From contig VZQC01004543.1 in the NCBI GenBank assembly GCA_009823505.1, positions 1,848,421 through 1,912,420 on the forward strand: a stretch of DNA of 64,000 bases. The letters are read 5' to 3'. Positions 49,645-59,600 of the stretch are shown one piece after another. The notes below the pieces were generated by a model that searched no databases, was not told the origin of the DNA, and was given only the letters and a program-made list of their open reading frames with translations. The DNA is from Rhizomys pruinosus. Taxonomy: Eukaryota > Chordata > Mammalia > Rodentia > Spalacidae. Made by a program: the position numbers and the translations under genes. Positions within the stretch are counted from its first letter, which is position 1. The number at the start of each line of letters is the position of its first letter.

Positions 49645-51072
49645 CCTATGTGCACATGCTTCTGTTCAGGTACCATAGCACATTGTTTGGAGGTCACAGG
49701 ACAATCTGAAGGAGTCAGTTCTTTTCTTCCACCATGTGAGTCCCTGAGATCCAACTCAGTTCTTTAGACAAGGAGGAAATGCTCATTGTCTTTTATAAAC
49801 TGCAATTACTTCAGGATCTTTCCACATTTCTCCTCTGCCTTTGGAATCACTGGTCAGGATTCCTTCCAGATCCCTAGGTGCAGAGGTGTTGTTCTAATGC
49901 ACTATAATAGATACTTAACTGTTAGATTAGAGACCATTCTGTCATTTTAGGTTGGTTTTGTGTATGATAAATAAAATAACTATACAAGTGGCAAACATTA
50001 TATCACTACCAACAGCTCTCCAAACAGAAAAGAAAACTGGATAAATACTCATCTGTTTTAATGACATGTATATGGACAATTCAATTTTCCTCGAGCAGAC
50101 CAATCTTTTCCATAAAGTTGAAATCTGTGTAGTTAAACGTGATTTGGGAAATACATACAATGACTAATAAATATTTTACTATAAAGTTAGAGATATTGAT
50201 AATGAACAAAATATTAAAATACAAATTAATGCCCTGCAGGGCAGGAGAGATAGCTTACTAGTTAAGACCTAGGTTCAGGACCCAGCACCCACATGATGGA
50301 CAGCAATCATATGTAACACCCTCTTCTGACCTCCATGGGCAGTACCTGACACAGGTGCACTTGCATACATACAGGGAAAACATTTCCCATAGACATAAAA
50401 CCAAAAAAAACAATAAATAAATAAATAAATCAATAAATAAATAAATAAATAAATAAATCTACAACATAAATAATGCATCTGCCTGCTTTGGTTTACTCCC
50501 AAATAAATCCTTACATGGATATCAAGATTTCCATTACTTGAGTTCCTAGCAGAAGCCAGGAAATAACATTCCAGTAATCAGTGTGTTATCTAATTATACA
50601 CTGTTCACTGTATTATACATAATAGTGAAGGTAGCCAATGAAGACTTTGTATCCATTATTTAAAAGTACAAATCAGGGGGCTAGAGAGATAGCTCATCAG
50701 ATAAGAGCACCTATGGTTATTGCAGAAGACCCAGGTGCATTTCCCTGCACCCACATGGCAACTAAAAACCAACTATAGCTCCATTTAGCGGGGATATAAC
50801 ACCCTCTTCTGACCTCCATTGGATGACTAATTTTTTTAAAATACATTTTATTGAGCTTTTGTAGTTTTCCTACAATATCTCTTAATCAAATTCAGAGCTC
50901 CTCTTGCATCTATGTCCCTACATACTCTCCCCTCCTCACCTCATGTACTCTATCATACAAGTTAAGTCCCATCATGTCTAATTTTGATTGTTAACTTGAG
51001 TGTATCTAAAGGAGACACTCTGGACTAGAAGATATGAAGCGGGGATACCACTTTATGGTAGCCTACATATCC

Positions 51073-51122
<50 letters not shown>

Positions 51123-52917
51123 CTTCTTCTTCTTCTTCTTCTTCTTCTTCTTCTTCTTCTTCTGTTTTCTTTTTCTCTCTCTCTGTCTCATGGAAAAAGG
51201 GAACTATTTTTGCCTCTTTTCTTGCCTCACTGGACAGTTCACCTTGCTGCTCTGGCATTCCTCTGCTGATAGTAGAACCAACTTCTTCCTGTTCCAACCT
51301 AGACTGAAGAGTAGCAGATCTCCCTGAATCGTCCCAGGCTTCACTGCCAGATAGGGACTGCTGAGACATCCAGGATTGGGGACTGACCAACAACCGAAAT
51401 TTCAGCCTATCCACTGTGACACGGCCATTGGTGGACTACTCGGACTCTCTCCTGTAAGCTCACACAATAAATCCCTATATACATGTTTATTTTATCAGTT
51501 CTGTTCCTTTTTAAATTATTTCATTTATTGTTTTCATTTCATGTGTAAATGTGCCTGTGTCTTAGAATGTCCATGGAGTTCAGAAGAAGGCACAGAATGT
51601 CCTGGAACTGGAGTTACAGATGGTTGTTGGCCATCACGTGGGAGTTTGGAATGGAACCTGGGTACTCTATAAGAGCATTCAGTTCTCTTCAGAGCCGAGC
51701 CCTCTCTCCAGCCCCCAATTCTGTTTTTAGAGAACTGTGATTAATACAGCAGGAATTGCACAACATGTGTGCACTTACACACATGTAAGCAATAAAAACA
51801 CAGCACATAAAAATAAAAATGATACCTAAAATATTTTTTACATAAAACTAAGGCTGGAATGATGGCTGAGTGGTTAACAGTACAGTATGCTCTTAAACAG
51901 GACCTGAGTTTGGTTCTCAACACCCACATGGCAGTTAAGGACTGCCAAGAACTCCAGATCCAGGGGATCCAACTCTCTCTTCTGCCCTACAGAGGCATTG
52001 TACAACACATCCGCAATTACATACATGCAGGCAAAACACTCATATACAAAAATGAAAATAAATGCTTATGTAAAATTCTAAACTCAAAGAATAGAATCTC
52101 AAAGAAAAGAATAAAAATCAGGAGAGTCCTTAATTGGCATTATTTTAGTTTCCTAAGTTATGGGAGAAGCAAACAGCACAAGTTGGTTTTGGTTATGTGT
52201 ATCAAGTATAGAACATTACATTACAATTAGGTCCCACCCACCTGTCTACTGCCTGTGGTCCACTGCATCACTTCCTTAGATAATTCCAACTGTTGACCAC
52301 ATGGAAAATATGGGTTAAAGGTTCCTATTTTCACCTTAAGTCCAAGACCTTGTGGTAAATTCCAAACGCTAAAAATGTCATATTCTGCCTGCAATTTTTC
52401 TTTCTGATTCATAGTCACGGTATCTCCAACAGGATTAGTGAACTGGATCTTCTTCAGAATTGGATACAGCTGAAAGACAGACATTTTACAATGAAGTCGA
52501 CCCATACCTTAAGTCAGAAAATATGAAATCCTTAGCTCACTTTATTTTATTTTATTTAATCTTTTTTTAAATGCAGCATCATTAGAACATACACATTGGA
52601 GAAAAAATAATAAACAAATTGCCAACATATTTGTAAATCATAAGTACCCTGAGAAGAATCTGATGGATCCCATCCAATAAATGTAGGTCTGGTGCTGAGC
52701 TAAGTCTCAAGACCATTTCCTCCATGATTATTCTCAGAGCATCAAGAAGAGAGGTCCTCAAATCCTACAGTCAGTGCAGAATCCTTTAAGACACATGTGC
52801 AGACTGTCAACTGGATTGACTATCTCCTTTTTGGCAGTGAAAAATCAAGACAGACCTCATGTAGTCATCATTTAAGGAGTTCAGGAGAGAAGACTGCCTA
52901 CATGTCAATACTGAGAA

Positions 52918-52963
<46 letters not shown>

Positions 52964-55291
52964 GAAAAATATTGTCTCCTATTCCACTGACTTCTCATTC
53001 ATGGTATATATGCACATCTAATTTTACCTTCTAGGCAGTTAAACAAAGTACCGAAATCCTATTTAGGGAAGTTCTTCAAAAGCTACTTGGTTCATGCACT
53101 GAAGGCCTCTCTGGAGACAGCTTCTCACTATGAAGCCCTGGATGGCCAGGAACTCACAGAGATCCCCCTGCCTCTGTCTCTCAAACACTGGGATTAAAGT
53201 TGTACATCACAATGAAAGGTTTATCTGAGGGAGTCTTACCCAATGACACATTTTATGGGCTGCTAAGTTGCCACAGTGCTTAAGAGAACTAGCTGCTCTT
53301 TGTAGAGGACCTGGGTTCACTTCCCATCACCCACATGTAGAAATTAACTGTCCATAGCTCCAATTCCAAAGGGTCCAATACCCTCTTCTAGCTTCTGATG
53401 GCACTGCATGCATGAGATATTCTTGATTGCATACAGAACAAACATACATATACATAAAATAGAAGCTAATTATTTTAAATAACATTTAAACACAGTAGAC
53501 AAACAAATATACCTTTGAATGATACTTCCTATAATTTAAAAAAATAACATCACATTTAGGACAGAAATTACCATCCAATACAAGACACAGTACCTCCCTG
53601 CAGTAAACCTTTATTCCTTTTCCCTTTTCTACCGGCTGTAAATCTACTTGTTGAAGAAGCATCTCATGGAGGGAGTGGGCCACCACATATACAGCATTAT
53701 ATATATAATAACACTCATCACAGACAGACAGCTCTGAACTCTGCAGAGTTAACCATTGTAAAGTCTCTGTGGATGAACAGTTCTTCAGTGGCATACACTT
53801 AGATGCTAAAGATTCACAGGTAAATTGCATCCATCCAAGTCTTGCAAGGAAAATGTCTTCTGGGTATTTGGAAGAGTGCCATGTCTGGACGAAATCTTTA
53901 AAACCAGAAATCTCGCCATGGCGATGTGAAAAAATGAGAGTCTCATGGAAGGAGTCCAGGTGTCTGTTGCTTGTGGTGACATCCCACTGTGAAGTGGTGA
54001 CCCAGATTCTCTGTAAACCCAGAGAGATCCATGTTCTGAAGCTCACACCTAAGGTAGAGTTCATGTCACCATAAATGACCACAGCATTGGCTGATGATGT
54101 CATGATTTGGTGGTAATATACTTCAGCTCTTGTCATGTATAAATGTGTGTTTAGTGGAATCATGTTCACAAAGGCTAAGCAGACTCTGTATCCATCCATC
54201 TCTCTTCTCAAGTCTGAGAGGAATTGAACACCTTCATCATCATCTGTGATAACCAGCCCCACCCAGTTCCAGCTGAAGTGAAGCATCAGAGACACCATGG
54301 CAAGGTTTAGAGATGTGTCATTGGGATCCATCTGATACACATGAGGAAATTGATCATGGTCAGTCAGGATAGGATGAAAAGGCTCATATGTAAGCTGAAG
54401 AAAATTCAACACAGTAAATAAAAGAAAATCATCATGAATCTCAAAGACCAGAATTGTGGTCATCCTCATTTGGGAAATGGTATGAAGGAGAGATTTTCTT
54501 GAACCCATTATTTTTTTTTAATTTATGTGTATGAATGTACTGTCTGCATGCAGGTCTGAGCACCCGTGTCGTGCAATGCCACGGAGGTCAGAAGAGAGTG
54601 TCGGATTCCCCTGGAACTGGATTTAAAGACCGTTCTCAGCCACCATGTGGGTGCTGGGGATCGAACCCTGGTCCTCTACAAGAGCAGTTGGCGCTCTTAA
54701 CCGCTAGGCCATCTCTCCAGCCCCTCTTGAACCCATTATTAAAGTCATGACTCACTTTCCCAGAGCTTGTAGATAATTGTTGTGCATAGTATGCTTTCCA
54801 AAATACCTTATTGCTTATTTCTCCATGCATTCTCTCTAAATCAAAAGAAAGAAATGTGATTGCCCTATCACGTTTCCTCTGAATCATCTGTTGAGCTGTG
54901 CAGATTAACACAGACATTCACCCAGTGTCCTCCCTCCTAGCCTCTGACAGTGACACCAAACAAAAAATGGTTTCATGTTTTCTCATATCACAGCCTCACC
55001 TGTGGAAACTGATGTATCTGCAGGAATATCCCCACATTTGCAGATGCTGTCCATCTTGGACCTGTAAGAGCTACTGAGCATATGCTTAAATCCACACAAT
55101 TGTAATTCAGAATCATCTCGGCCTGATTTTTCATCCAAATTAAGAAGCTTTGAAATGTCCCCATATCAGCACAATTTATGGGAAAGTAGGCAATACCAAG
55201 AGACACGTTGGGTAAAAGAAGGGAGTTCCTGTTCACTTCTTCAATGACAAAGTTCAATGTCAGATCACACTGGTGGTTTTCAGTTGGCATC
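33552..55291 (-). CDS. Vomeronasal type-2 receptor gene (V2R), exons 2-6 (gene-level model)
   Basis: Five exons in order on the minus strand: 55291-55000, 54394-53594, 52469-52242, 49066-48943 and 34447-33552 (292, 801, 228, 124 and 896 bp). These lengths are characteristic of V2R genes. Every exon is open, phases join without a break (the split Asp codon between exons 5 and 6 is GAT), and splice sites are GT-AG. The joined product is about 780 residues without exon 1. V2Rs are class C G-protein-coupled receptors of basal vomeronasal neurons that detect peptide and protein pheromones; the large N-terminal lobe binds ligand. Exon 1 (signal peptide) was not found up to 64000, so it may lie outside or be lost. 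A specific Vmn2r number cannot be given. Confidence 0.93.
34448..35080. other. V2R intron 5, 3' part
   Basis: No repeat or exon signature was recognised. Confidence 0.4.
35086..35703 (+). mobile_element. Solo LTR (5-bp target duplication), interrupted by a SINE
   Basis: TGTATTAGTCAC ... TCACCACA is flanked by perfect GGGTT repeats at 35081-35085 and 35704-35708. A five-base duplication with TG/CA ends fits an ERVL/MaLR-class LTR. tataaaag near 35135 is a possible TATA box. A B2-type SINE sits at 35319-35564. The same family recurs at 61284-61650. Confidence 0.7.
35319..35564 (+). repeat. B2-type SINE inside the solo LTR
   Basis: Complete element with 12-bp target duplications actcactaagcc at 35307-35318 and 35565-35576. 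Its low divergence suggests a young copy. Confidence 0.93.
35709..36384. other. V2R intron 5, no feature recognised
   Basis: AT-rich, unassigned. Confidence 0.4.
36385..36562 (-). repeat. B3/B2-type SINE
   Basis: ggaggccagaagagggcact body and tctctccagccctg at the right (inverted head). Confidence 0.75.
36810..37963 (+). mobile_element. LINE-1 ORF2 3' part (outer host element of a nest), resuming at 44405-44890
   Basis: 5'-truncated. ORF2 C-terminal text is visible at 36783-37220 ([20 protein letters not shown]). It runs to ggagtactattcagcagtaa and breaks at 37963, where the 5' end of another LINE-1 begins. The missing continuation (caagatgacattatgaactt...) appears at about 44410, followed by its 3' UTR to about 44890. 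A SINE interrupts it at 37494-37737. Confidence 0.85.
37494..37737 (+). repeat. B2-type SINE in the host LINE-1
   Basis: 12-bp target duplications actcagaatgag at 37482-37493 and 37738-37749. Confidence 0.93.
38672..38921 (+). repeat. B2-type SINE in LINE-1 ORF1
   Basis: Complete element with near-perfect direct repeats aaaaatacataaaagtg / aaaaatacacaaaactg. Confidence 0.9.
39707..39808 (-). pseudogene. Very short processed retrocopy of an unidentified mRNA 3' end
   Basis: A 102-bp insert in the LINE-1 endonuclease region has perfect 16-bp target duplications acaagaaacacatctt (39691-39706 and 39809-39824). On the minus strand it is non-repetitive sequence with AAATAAATAAACC about 10 bases before a poly(A) tail, i.e. 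a 3' UTR end with a poly(A) signal. The parent gene was not recognised. Confidence 0.8.
41083..41691 (+). mobile_element. LINE-1 3' UTR fragment, 5'-truncated insertion
   Basis: Ends gatgcaggacagttatggca ... G-rich tract ... A tail, matching the 3' end at 44755-44890. 13-bp target duplications aagaaacctcccc lie at 41070-41082 and 41692-41704. Confidence 0.8.
44405..44890 (+). mobile_element. 3' end of the outer host LINE-1
   Basis: Continues the ORF2 end interrupted at 37963, then a 3' UTR with gagaaagatgcaggacagtt, a G-rich stretch near 44815 and an A-rich tail. Confidence 0.75.
45234..45275. repeat. (CA)n microsatellite
   Basis: Interrupted CA/ACAT run. Confidence 0.85.
45319..45471 (-). 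repeat. B1 SINE
   Basis: Left T tail, inverted core to catgcccggct. Short target repeat ctaac...tatttttt. Confidence 0.92.
45477..46290 (+). mobile_element. Older LINE-1 ORF2 C-terminus and 3' UTR
   Basis: Contains the ORF2-end phrases atggctgctctattcactat, cccatcacctgaggaatgga and acaatggaatactattctgc, then gaaaggacaaatgctgcatgg-like 3' UTR. Far more diverged than the LINE-1s at 26-44 kb. Confidence 0.75.
46300..47599. other. Probable old LINE 3' UTR sequence, no gene
   Basis: The phrase gggagaatattgtaagaacc and the ending atgaaattctcaaacaatta recall old rodent LINE-1 3' UTRs. No exon was recognised. Confidence 0.4.
47600..47812 (-). repeat. B2-type SINE
   Basis: Inverted tRNA-like head at the right and the body gatcagaagaggggggtcag. 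Confidence 0.8.
48131..48262 (+). repeat. B1 SINE, diverged
   Basis: ccagatatggtacttcacat ... tttaatcccagaatttggga ... agaccatgtctc. Confidence 0.75.
48646..48835 (+). repeat. B2-type SINE
   Basis: ggggcctggagaggaggctc head, acatggtggctcacatccat middle. Confidence 0.85.
48943..49066 (-). CDS. V2R exon 5: cysteine-rich domain
   Basis: The 124-bp exon (the V2R-typical length) has acceptor ttatttttctcag and donor GTGAGG. It encodes [20 protein letters not shown] then [21 protein letters not shown]. This is the nine-cysteine linker (NCD3G-type) that couples the ligand-binding lobe to the membrane domain in class C receptors. The last base G joins AT of exon 6 to give Asp. No stop. One Cys-Cys pair and the CPxNEISN motif are in place. 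Confidence 0.95.
49067..50235. other. V2R intron 4 with microsatellites and a B3-like SINE
   Basis: A (TA)n run lies at 49192-49228 and a (TG)n run at 49614-49641. 49642-49790 resembles a minus-strand B3 SINE (ggaggtcacaggacaatctg). The rest is unassigned. Confidence 0.6.
50236..50460 (+). repeat. B2-type SINE with (AAAT)n tail
   Basis: gcaggagagatagcttacta head and shortened body, followed by an aaataaataaat run to 50458. Confidence 0.8.
50677..50826 (+). repeat. B2-type SINE, split; 3' part at about 51752-51815
   Basis: The head and body stop at ctccattgga; the expected continuation (gcacaacatgtgtgcactta) is found after about 920 bp of LINE-like and LTR sequence. Confidence 0.7.
51079..51165. 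repeat. (CT)n(CTT)n tract
   Basis: About 40 bp of CT then about 45 bp of CTT. Polypyrimidine on the plus strand. Confidence 0.95.
51515..51717 (-). repeat. B2-type SINE
   Basis: Inverted head cctctctccagccccc at the right; short duplicated cagttctgtt-like flank. Confidence 0.8.
51847..52065 (+). repeat. B2-type SINE
   Basis: ggctggaatgatggctgagt head, acacccacatggcagttaag middle, and an aaaatgaaaataaatgc tail. Confidence 0.8.
52242..52469 (-). CDS. V2R exon 4: end of the ligand-binding lobe
   Basis: The exon is 228 bp, as in other V2R genes, with acceptor gtctgtctttcag and donor GTGGGT. It encodes [20 protein letters not shown] then [20 protein letters not shown], with the conserved FTNP.GD and AEYDI motifs of the periplasmic-binding-like domain, ending TTGSRQ. 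Phase 0 at both ends. No damage seen. The donor has G at +3, common enough in V2Rs. Confidence 0.95.
52921..52962. repeat. (GT)n microsatellite in V2R intron 3
   Basis: Perfect GT run. Confidence 0.97.
53106..53214 (-). repeat. B1 SINE fragment
   Basis: Inverted core aactcacagagatccccctg ... actgggattaaagttg. Confidence 0.75.
53262..53465 (+). repeat. B2-type SINE, diverged
   Basis: gggctgctaagttgccacag head, aggacctgggttcacttccc B-box region and an acataaaatagaa tail. Confidence 0.75.
53594..54394 (-). CDS. V2R exon 3: main ligand-binding domain
   Basis: The 801-bp exon has acceptor aattttcttcag. It encodes 267 residues from [20 protein letters not shown] through [65 protein letters not shown] and [20 protein letters not shown] to VYCRE. 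This is the ANF-receptor/periplasmic-binding fold that forms the ligand cleft. The last codon normally found at this junction is CAG; here it is GAG followed by GTACTG, so the donor is GT but weak at +4/+5. The frame stays open past the exon at both ends. Otherwise intact. Confidence 0.94.
54513..54724 (-). repeat. B2-type SINE in V2R intron 2
   Basis: 16-bp target duplications tcttgaacccattatt at 54497-54512 and 54725-54740 are perfect. It lies 118 bp from the exon 3 acceptor and leaves the exon untouched. Confidence 0.95.
55000..55291 (-). CDS. V2R exon 2: start of the ligand-binding lobe
   Basis: The 292-bp exon has acceptor actcactttttag and donor GTGAGG (54999-54994). After one base of a split codon it reads [20 protein letters not shown], then [20 protein letters not shown] and ends ...[12 protein letters not shown]. 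This is the lobe I segment that follows the signal peptide exon in V2Rs. SVALTGPRW aligns with the conserved VLTGP.W motif. No stop. The missing exon 1 must end leaving two bases of a codon. Confidence 0.94.
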
Positions 55292-55864
55292 CTAAAAAGT
55301 GAGTACAGTGTTTATTATGGACAGGTATCCAATGGTGACGATGTGCTAGTCAAACACAATGAGGGTCTTTTACCAAGTGATAATTTCTCCTTTCCCCTAA
55401 GTTACTCTGTTGAAACTATCCAATGCTGTCTTCTGGACATGACATGGCTTCTGTACCTATGAAGGCACTCAACAGTGGATTACAAAAGAGGACCTGCACA
55501 GGATAGAGCCATTAGAACTCTACTAGGGATGAAGAAGGGGCTCATAAGGCCAACCCTCCAGAAGAGCTATGGACAGTTATGTTGCAGGTGGAAGGGAGTT
55601 GTGTTCCAGTGTGGTGTGGTCACTGGTACATTGCTCTGACTCAAGTAATAACTGCCCACTGTTGCTTCTGAAGGGAACTCTAATTAAATGCAGTAAGTCA
55701 CGTTAATTAGGGCAAGAAATACAGGGAATGGAGGAGAAGTCATTTGTTGTGAGTAAGGAGAAAAGGAGGAGAATGGGGAGAGCTTTGATAAAAGAACACT
55801 ATCCATGGGTATGAGCTTGTGAAAGAATAAATACATTTAAAAAGAAGGTAAGGAAGAAAGAAGT
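55292..55864. other. V2R intron 1 region, exon 1 not found
   Basis: No signal-peptide exon was seen on the minus strand. The A/G-rich stretch around 55700-55860 may be an old LINE tail. Confidence 0.45.
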
Positions 55865-55868
55865 AACA

Positions 55869-55937
<69 letters not shown>

Positions 55938-55940
55938 AAA

Positions 55941-56004
<64 letters not shown>

Positions 56005-56008
56005 AAGC

Positions 56009-56066
<58 letters not shown>
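55865..56066 (+). repeat. Long (GAAA)n(GA)n purine tract
   Basis: About 120 bp of GAAA followed by about 70 bp of GA with few interruptions, an uninterrupted purine strand of roughly 200 bp. Confidence 0.97.
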
Positions 56067-56068
<2 letters not shown>

Positions 56069-56301
56069 CTGTATCTACTAATGCACAGCTGGGCAAGCAT
56101 GGGATCTAAGGAATTTTTTTTTTAATTTTATGAAGGTGAACCTCAGGGAAATGAGATTTGTATCATATATAAATGGAAGAATTATATACAGCTATCAGGA
56201 TGAACAAAATTGTCACCACAATTTCTATGCGTGGAACCATATAAGATATATTCAGAAAGGCAAATCACATTTGGTGTGCACTTTGATAATTAAAATAGAG
56301 G

Positions 56302-56452
56302 CCAGAGGACGGACATGGATGCAAAAGCCTTAAATCCCAGCACTTATAAGGCAGAGGCAGGAGGATTTCTGGGAGTTCAGAGCCAGCCTGATCTATAAAG
56401 TGCTTCACACCCCCTAAGGTACAGTGAGACCCTATCTCAAAAAGAAACACAC
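56302..56452 (+). repeat. B1 SINE
   Basis: From ggccagaggacggacatgga through cttaaatcccagcacttata to agaccctatctcaaaaag. Confidence 0.85.
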
Positions 56453-56560
56453 AGACACTCACAGACACACACAGAGACATACACATACATTTACACACAC
56501 ACACACACGTACACACCCACTTACACACACATGCACACACACACACACACACACAAAACA
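56453..56560. repeat. (CA)n-rich tract at a B1 tail
   Basis: ACAC/ACAG/ACAT repeats to 56555. Confidence 0.9.
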
Positions 56561-56631
56561 TGAAGAAACAGAGCAATGAGGCAGCAAGAAGGAGCGAAAG
56601 AGAGGAATGGGGAGTGAATGTGAACAAAGTG

Positions 56632-56668
56632 CAATGGAGAGATGGCTCAGTGATTAGGAATGTTCTTT
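56632..56668 (+). repeat. 5' piece of a SINE split by a LINE-1; 3' piece at 60558-60740
   Basis: Head ggagagatggctcagtgatt ends in ggaatgttcttt. The continuation ctgtaggcctgggttcagtt starts after ggaacgttcttt at 60570-60581. The 12-bp direct repeat is the LINE-1 target duplication. Confidence 0.8.
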
Positions 56669-59600
56669 TTGCCAATTTTTATTGAAGCTTTGTGCATTTC
56701 ATACAAAATTTCCAATCAAATCTAGATCAGATCACCTTTCCCCCCAGCCCACCAGAGCTCATACATTCTGCCAAACATGTCTTTCATCTTTTTCTCAGTC
56801 TCTTTTAAAATTTTCAGTGCAGAAGTTTACTGTTTCAAGCAGAGGTTCACTACTTCAGTCAGTTCTATGACCCAGTCGTTCTGCAAATGCTGTTGTTGTT
56901 ATTCCCTCCAATTTGCATCACTCCAAGTTATGTATATGGGCATGCCACACATATCATGGATTTTAGCATCTTCAGTTTATGATATTTTTTTCTTTCTTAG
57001 GCTGAAAAATGTCATGTTGAAAGTTCCTCCTTGGTAAGCCCAAACAACCATCAGTTCTGCCCTTGTGTTCCACACTGCGGTTTTCCTTTCCCATGGTCAC
57101 CAAATGAGGTCCAGTAAGCACCACATCCTGTCTTCATCTTCCTGTACTGTCTCCATGATACAGCCTGGGTAGTCTAACAATGGCAGTCTATACTTTGAAG
57201 AAGCTGAAACCTCAGTAGTAGCTCACTCCATAAGCCGGATATCTCAGCAGTCCCCATCTGGCACTGAAGGATTGGAGGATTCTTGGAGAGACATAAGCCT
57301 TCGGTCCATATTAGAAGCTTGAAAAGCTGTGTCTCATGTCTTTGAAGGACGGCAAAAGTAGTGGCTGGACTTGCCATTAAGACAGGCAAAACAACTGTGC
57401 TCTTTTTTTTAACTTTTTGTTTTTTTACTAAGATCTCAAGTTTTATACCTAAAGTACAATTTCTGAGGCCTTACTAATTATTTATTTCTGGTTATAATTC
57501 CCATTTAAATGTTTAAGGCCAAATGGTTAGCCAAGATTAACCAAGGTTTTTGTTTTCTCAAGATCAGTTAAGGATCTGGTTTTCATGGGTCACTCAGGTT
57601 TTGCAGGAGGGGAGGGAGCCGCTGGGTCCTTTTGTTTTTTCATTTACCAGTTCCGTCCACTCGAGGACAAAGTCAGGTCTTGCTAGAAAAGGCTTCCCTT
57701 TTTGAAGTATGAACAGACTTTCCTCTTTATAGACTAGACACTGGCTGAAGTCCCATTAGTGGAACTCCAAGACCTCCATGCACAGGAAGTCTGGTGACTC
57801 ATATTTGCAGGATATTTCAAGAGATGCCACCATGCATAGTCCTCCGGGACTTAGTTGATCTCTGAGGGCAAGGAACAAAGTTATCTCTTAAGACCCTCAG
57901 TCAAATTGGCATGGGCATTAAGTATGGGTGTTAAGCATCCAGAAAGGTTAAGTTACATCAGCCTGATACTTTTAACCACTGTGTAATATTTTAGAAAAGG
58001 CTTGGACAAAAGCTCAAGTAGCCTTATATAAGAAATACTAAGAAGCACTCCCATAAAATAAATACTGTGGTTAGACATAATGTCATGACACACTAGTTTT
58101 TTCCTCATTCTTTTGATCTTATATTGCTCTAAATTATTCATACATATGCTCCACCCATACACCAAATATTCCTGTTTGAAAATGAATGGTAGTTTAGTTT
58201 TAGAACCTGTTCAATCTTTTTGTATTTTTTGTTGAGTTTTTTTTTCTGTGTCACAGTATGTGGCCGATTTTAGAGACTGTTCCATGGGGTGCTGAGTAGA
58301 AAATGTATTCTCTGGTATTTGGGTGATTATTTGGTAGATGTTTGTGAGGTCCATTTGATGTATCATATCATTCAGTTCATATGTCTCTCTGTTTATTCTT
58401 TGTCCAGTTTAGCTGTCCAAAGTGCTCAGTGGGGTATTGAAGTCCCCTACTATGAGTATGCTGGGGTTAATCTGTGCTTGAGGTCCTGGAGAATTTTCTT
58501 TATAAAGTTAGGTGCACCAGAGTTTGGTGAATATATATTCGTGATTATGAAATCTTCATGGTTAATTTGTCTTTTGATAAGGATGCAATGGCCCTCTTTG
58601 CTGGGTATAGTAACCTGGGTTGGCATCTATATTCCGTTAACACCAGGAATGCTTTGGCCCACGTTCTTCTTGCTTTCATAGTTTGCGCTAAAAAGTCAGT
58701 TGTAATTCTGATGGGTTTCACCTTGTATGTAATTTGTTCTTTTTCTCTTGTGGCTTTCAGAATTTTGTCTTTATTTTCAGCATCTATTGTTTTAACTATG
58801 ATATGCCATGGGGAGTTTCTTTTCAGATCTTGTTTGTTTGAGTTCTATGTGCCTCTTGTATTTGTATGGATTTGTCTTTTTTTAGTTTGAGGAAATTCTC
58901 GTCTATTATTCTCTGGAAGATCAGATCAGTACCATTTTCTTGGGATTCTTCTACTTCCTCTATTCCTGTGATGAGGAGGATTGACTTTTTCATAGTGTCC
59001 CATATTTCCTGGTTGTTCCACTTTTGTGTATTTTTAAATTTTTCATAATCTTTACTTGATCTTTTTTAACTTTTTAAAATTTTTATTTATTTATTTATGT
59101 AATTACTTATTTATTTATTTGTATGAATGTACTGTCTGCATGTAGGTTTGTGCACCCATATCATGCAATGCTGCGGAGGTCAGAAGAGGGAGTTGGATTC
59201 CTCTGGAACTGGAGTTCTCCTGGAATTGGAGTTACAGAAATTCTCAGCCACTGTGTGGGTGCTGGGGATCAAACCCAGGTCCTCTGCAAGAGCAGTCAGC
59301 ACTCTTAACTGCTAGGCTATCTATCTAGCCCTACTTGAGCTTTTTAATTGTTCTATGTTTTCTTCCAGGTCTGATTTTCTTTGTTCTGCTTCCTCCATTC
59401 AACTTCTGATGCTTTTTCCCTTCCTTTCCTCTTCATTGGATAAGCATTCGACTTCCTTTTTCATTTCATCCTGTGATTTCTGTACTATTTCCACTTCTTT
59501 TTGAAGCTTCTCAATCTCTTTCTGTAGCTCCTTGCTTTGCTGGTTGGTTTCCGTTTTTATTTCAGCATAGCATCTTTTCAGTGTTTCCAATTCCTTCTGT

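Larger units (their letters stand above)
50975..51748 (+). repeat. ERVL-type LTR interrupted by a SINE
   Basis: Starts TGTCTAATTTTGATTGTTAA and ends ACTGTGATTAATACA, the ERVL/MLT2-like ends seen also at 16.2 and 20.8 kb. It contains a CT/CTT tract (51079-51165) and a minus-strand SINE (51515-51717). No target duplication seen. Confidence 0.55.

Noticed and set aside
51000..51414. Leu/Ser-rich and Glu/Arg-rich open frames
   Set aside because: Microsatellite (CT)n(CTT)n inside an LTR, not a gene.
54401..54508. Extension of V2R exon 3 beyond its acceptor
   Set aside because: The extra 38 codons upstream of LTYEPF lie before a good acceptor (tttcttcag) and do not resemble V2R; they are intron 2 sequence.
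54513..54724. SINE thought to disrupt V2R exon 3
   Set aside because: Exon 3 starts at 54394, so the SINE is in the intron and the exon is intact.
55740..56100. Ser/Leu/Phe-rich open frames
   Set aside because: They are translations of the (GAAA)n(GA)n tract.
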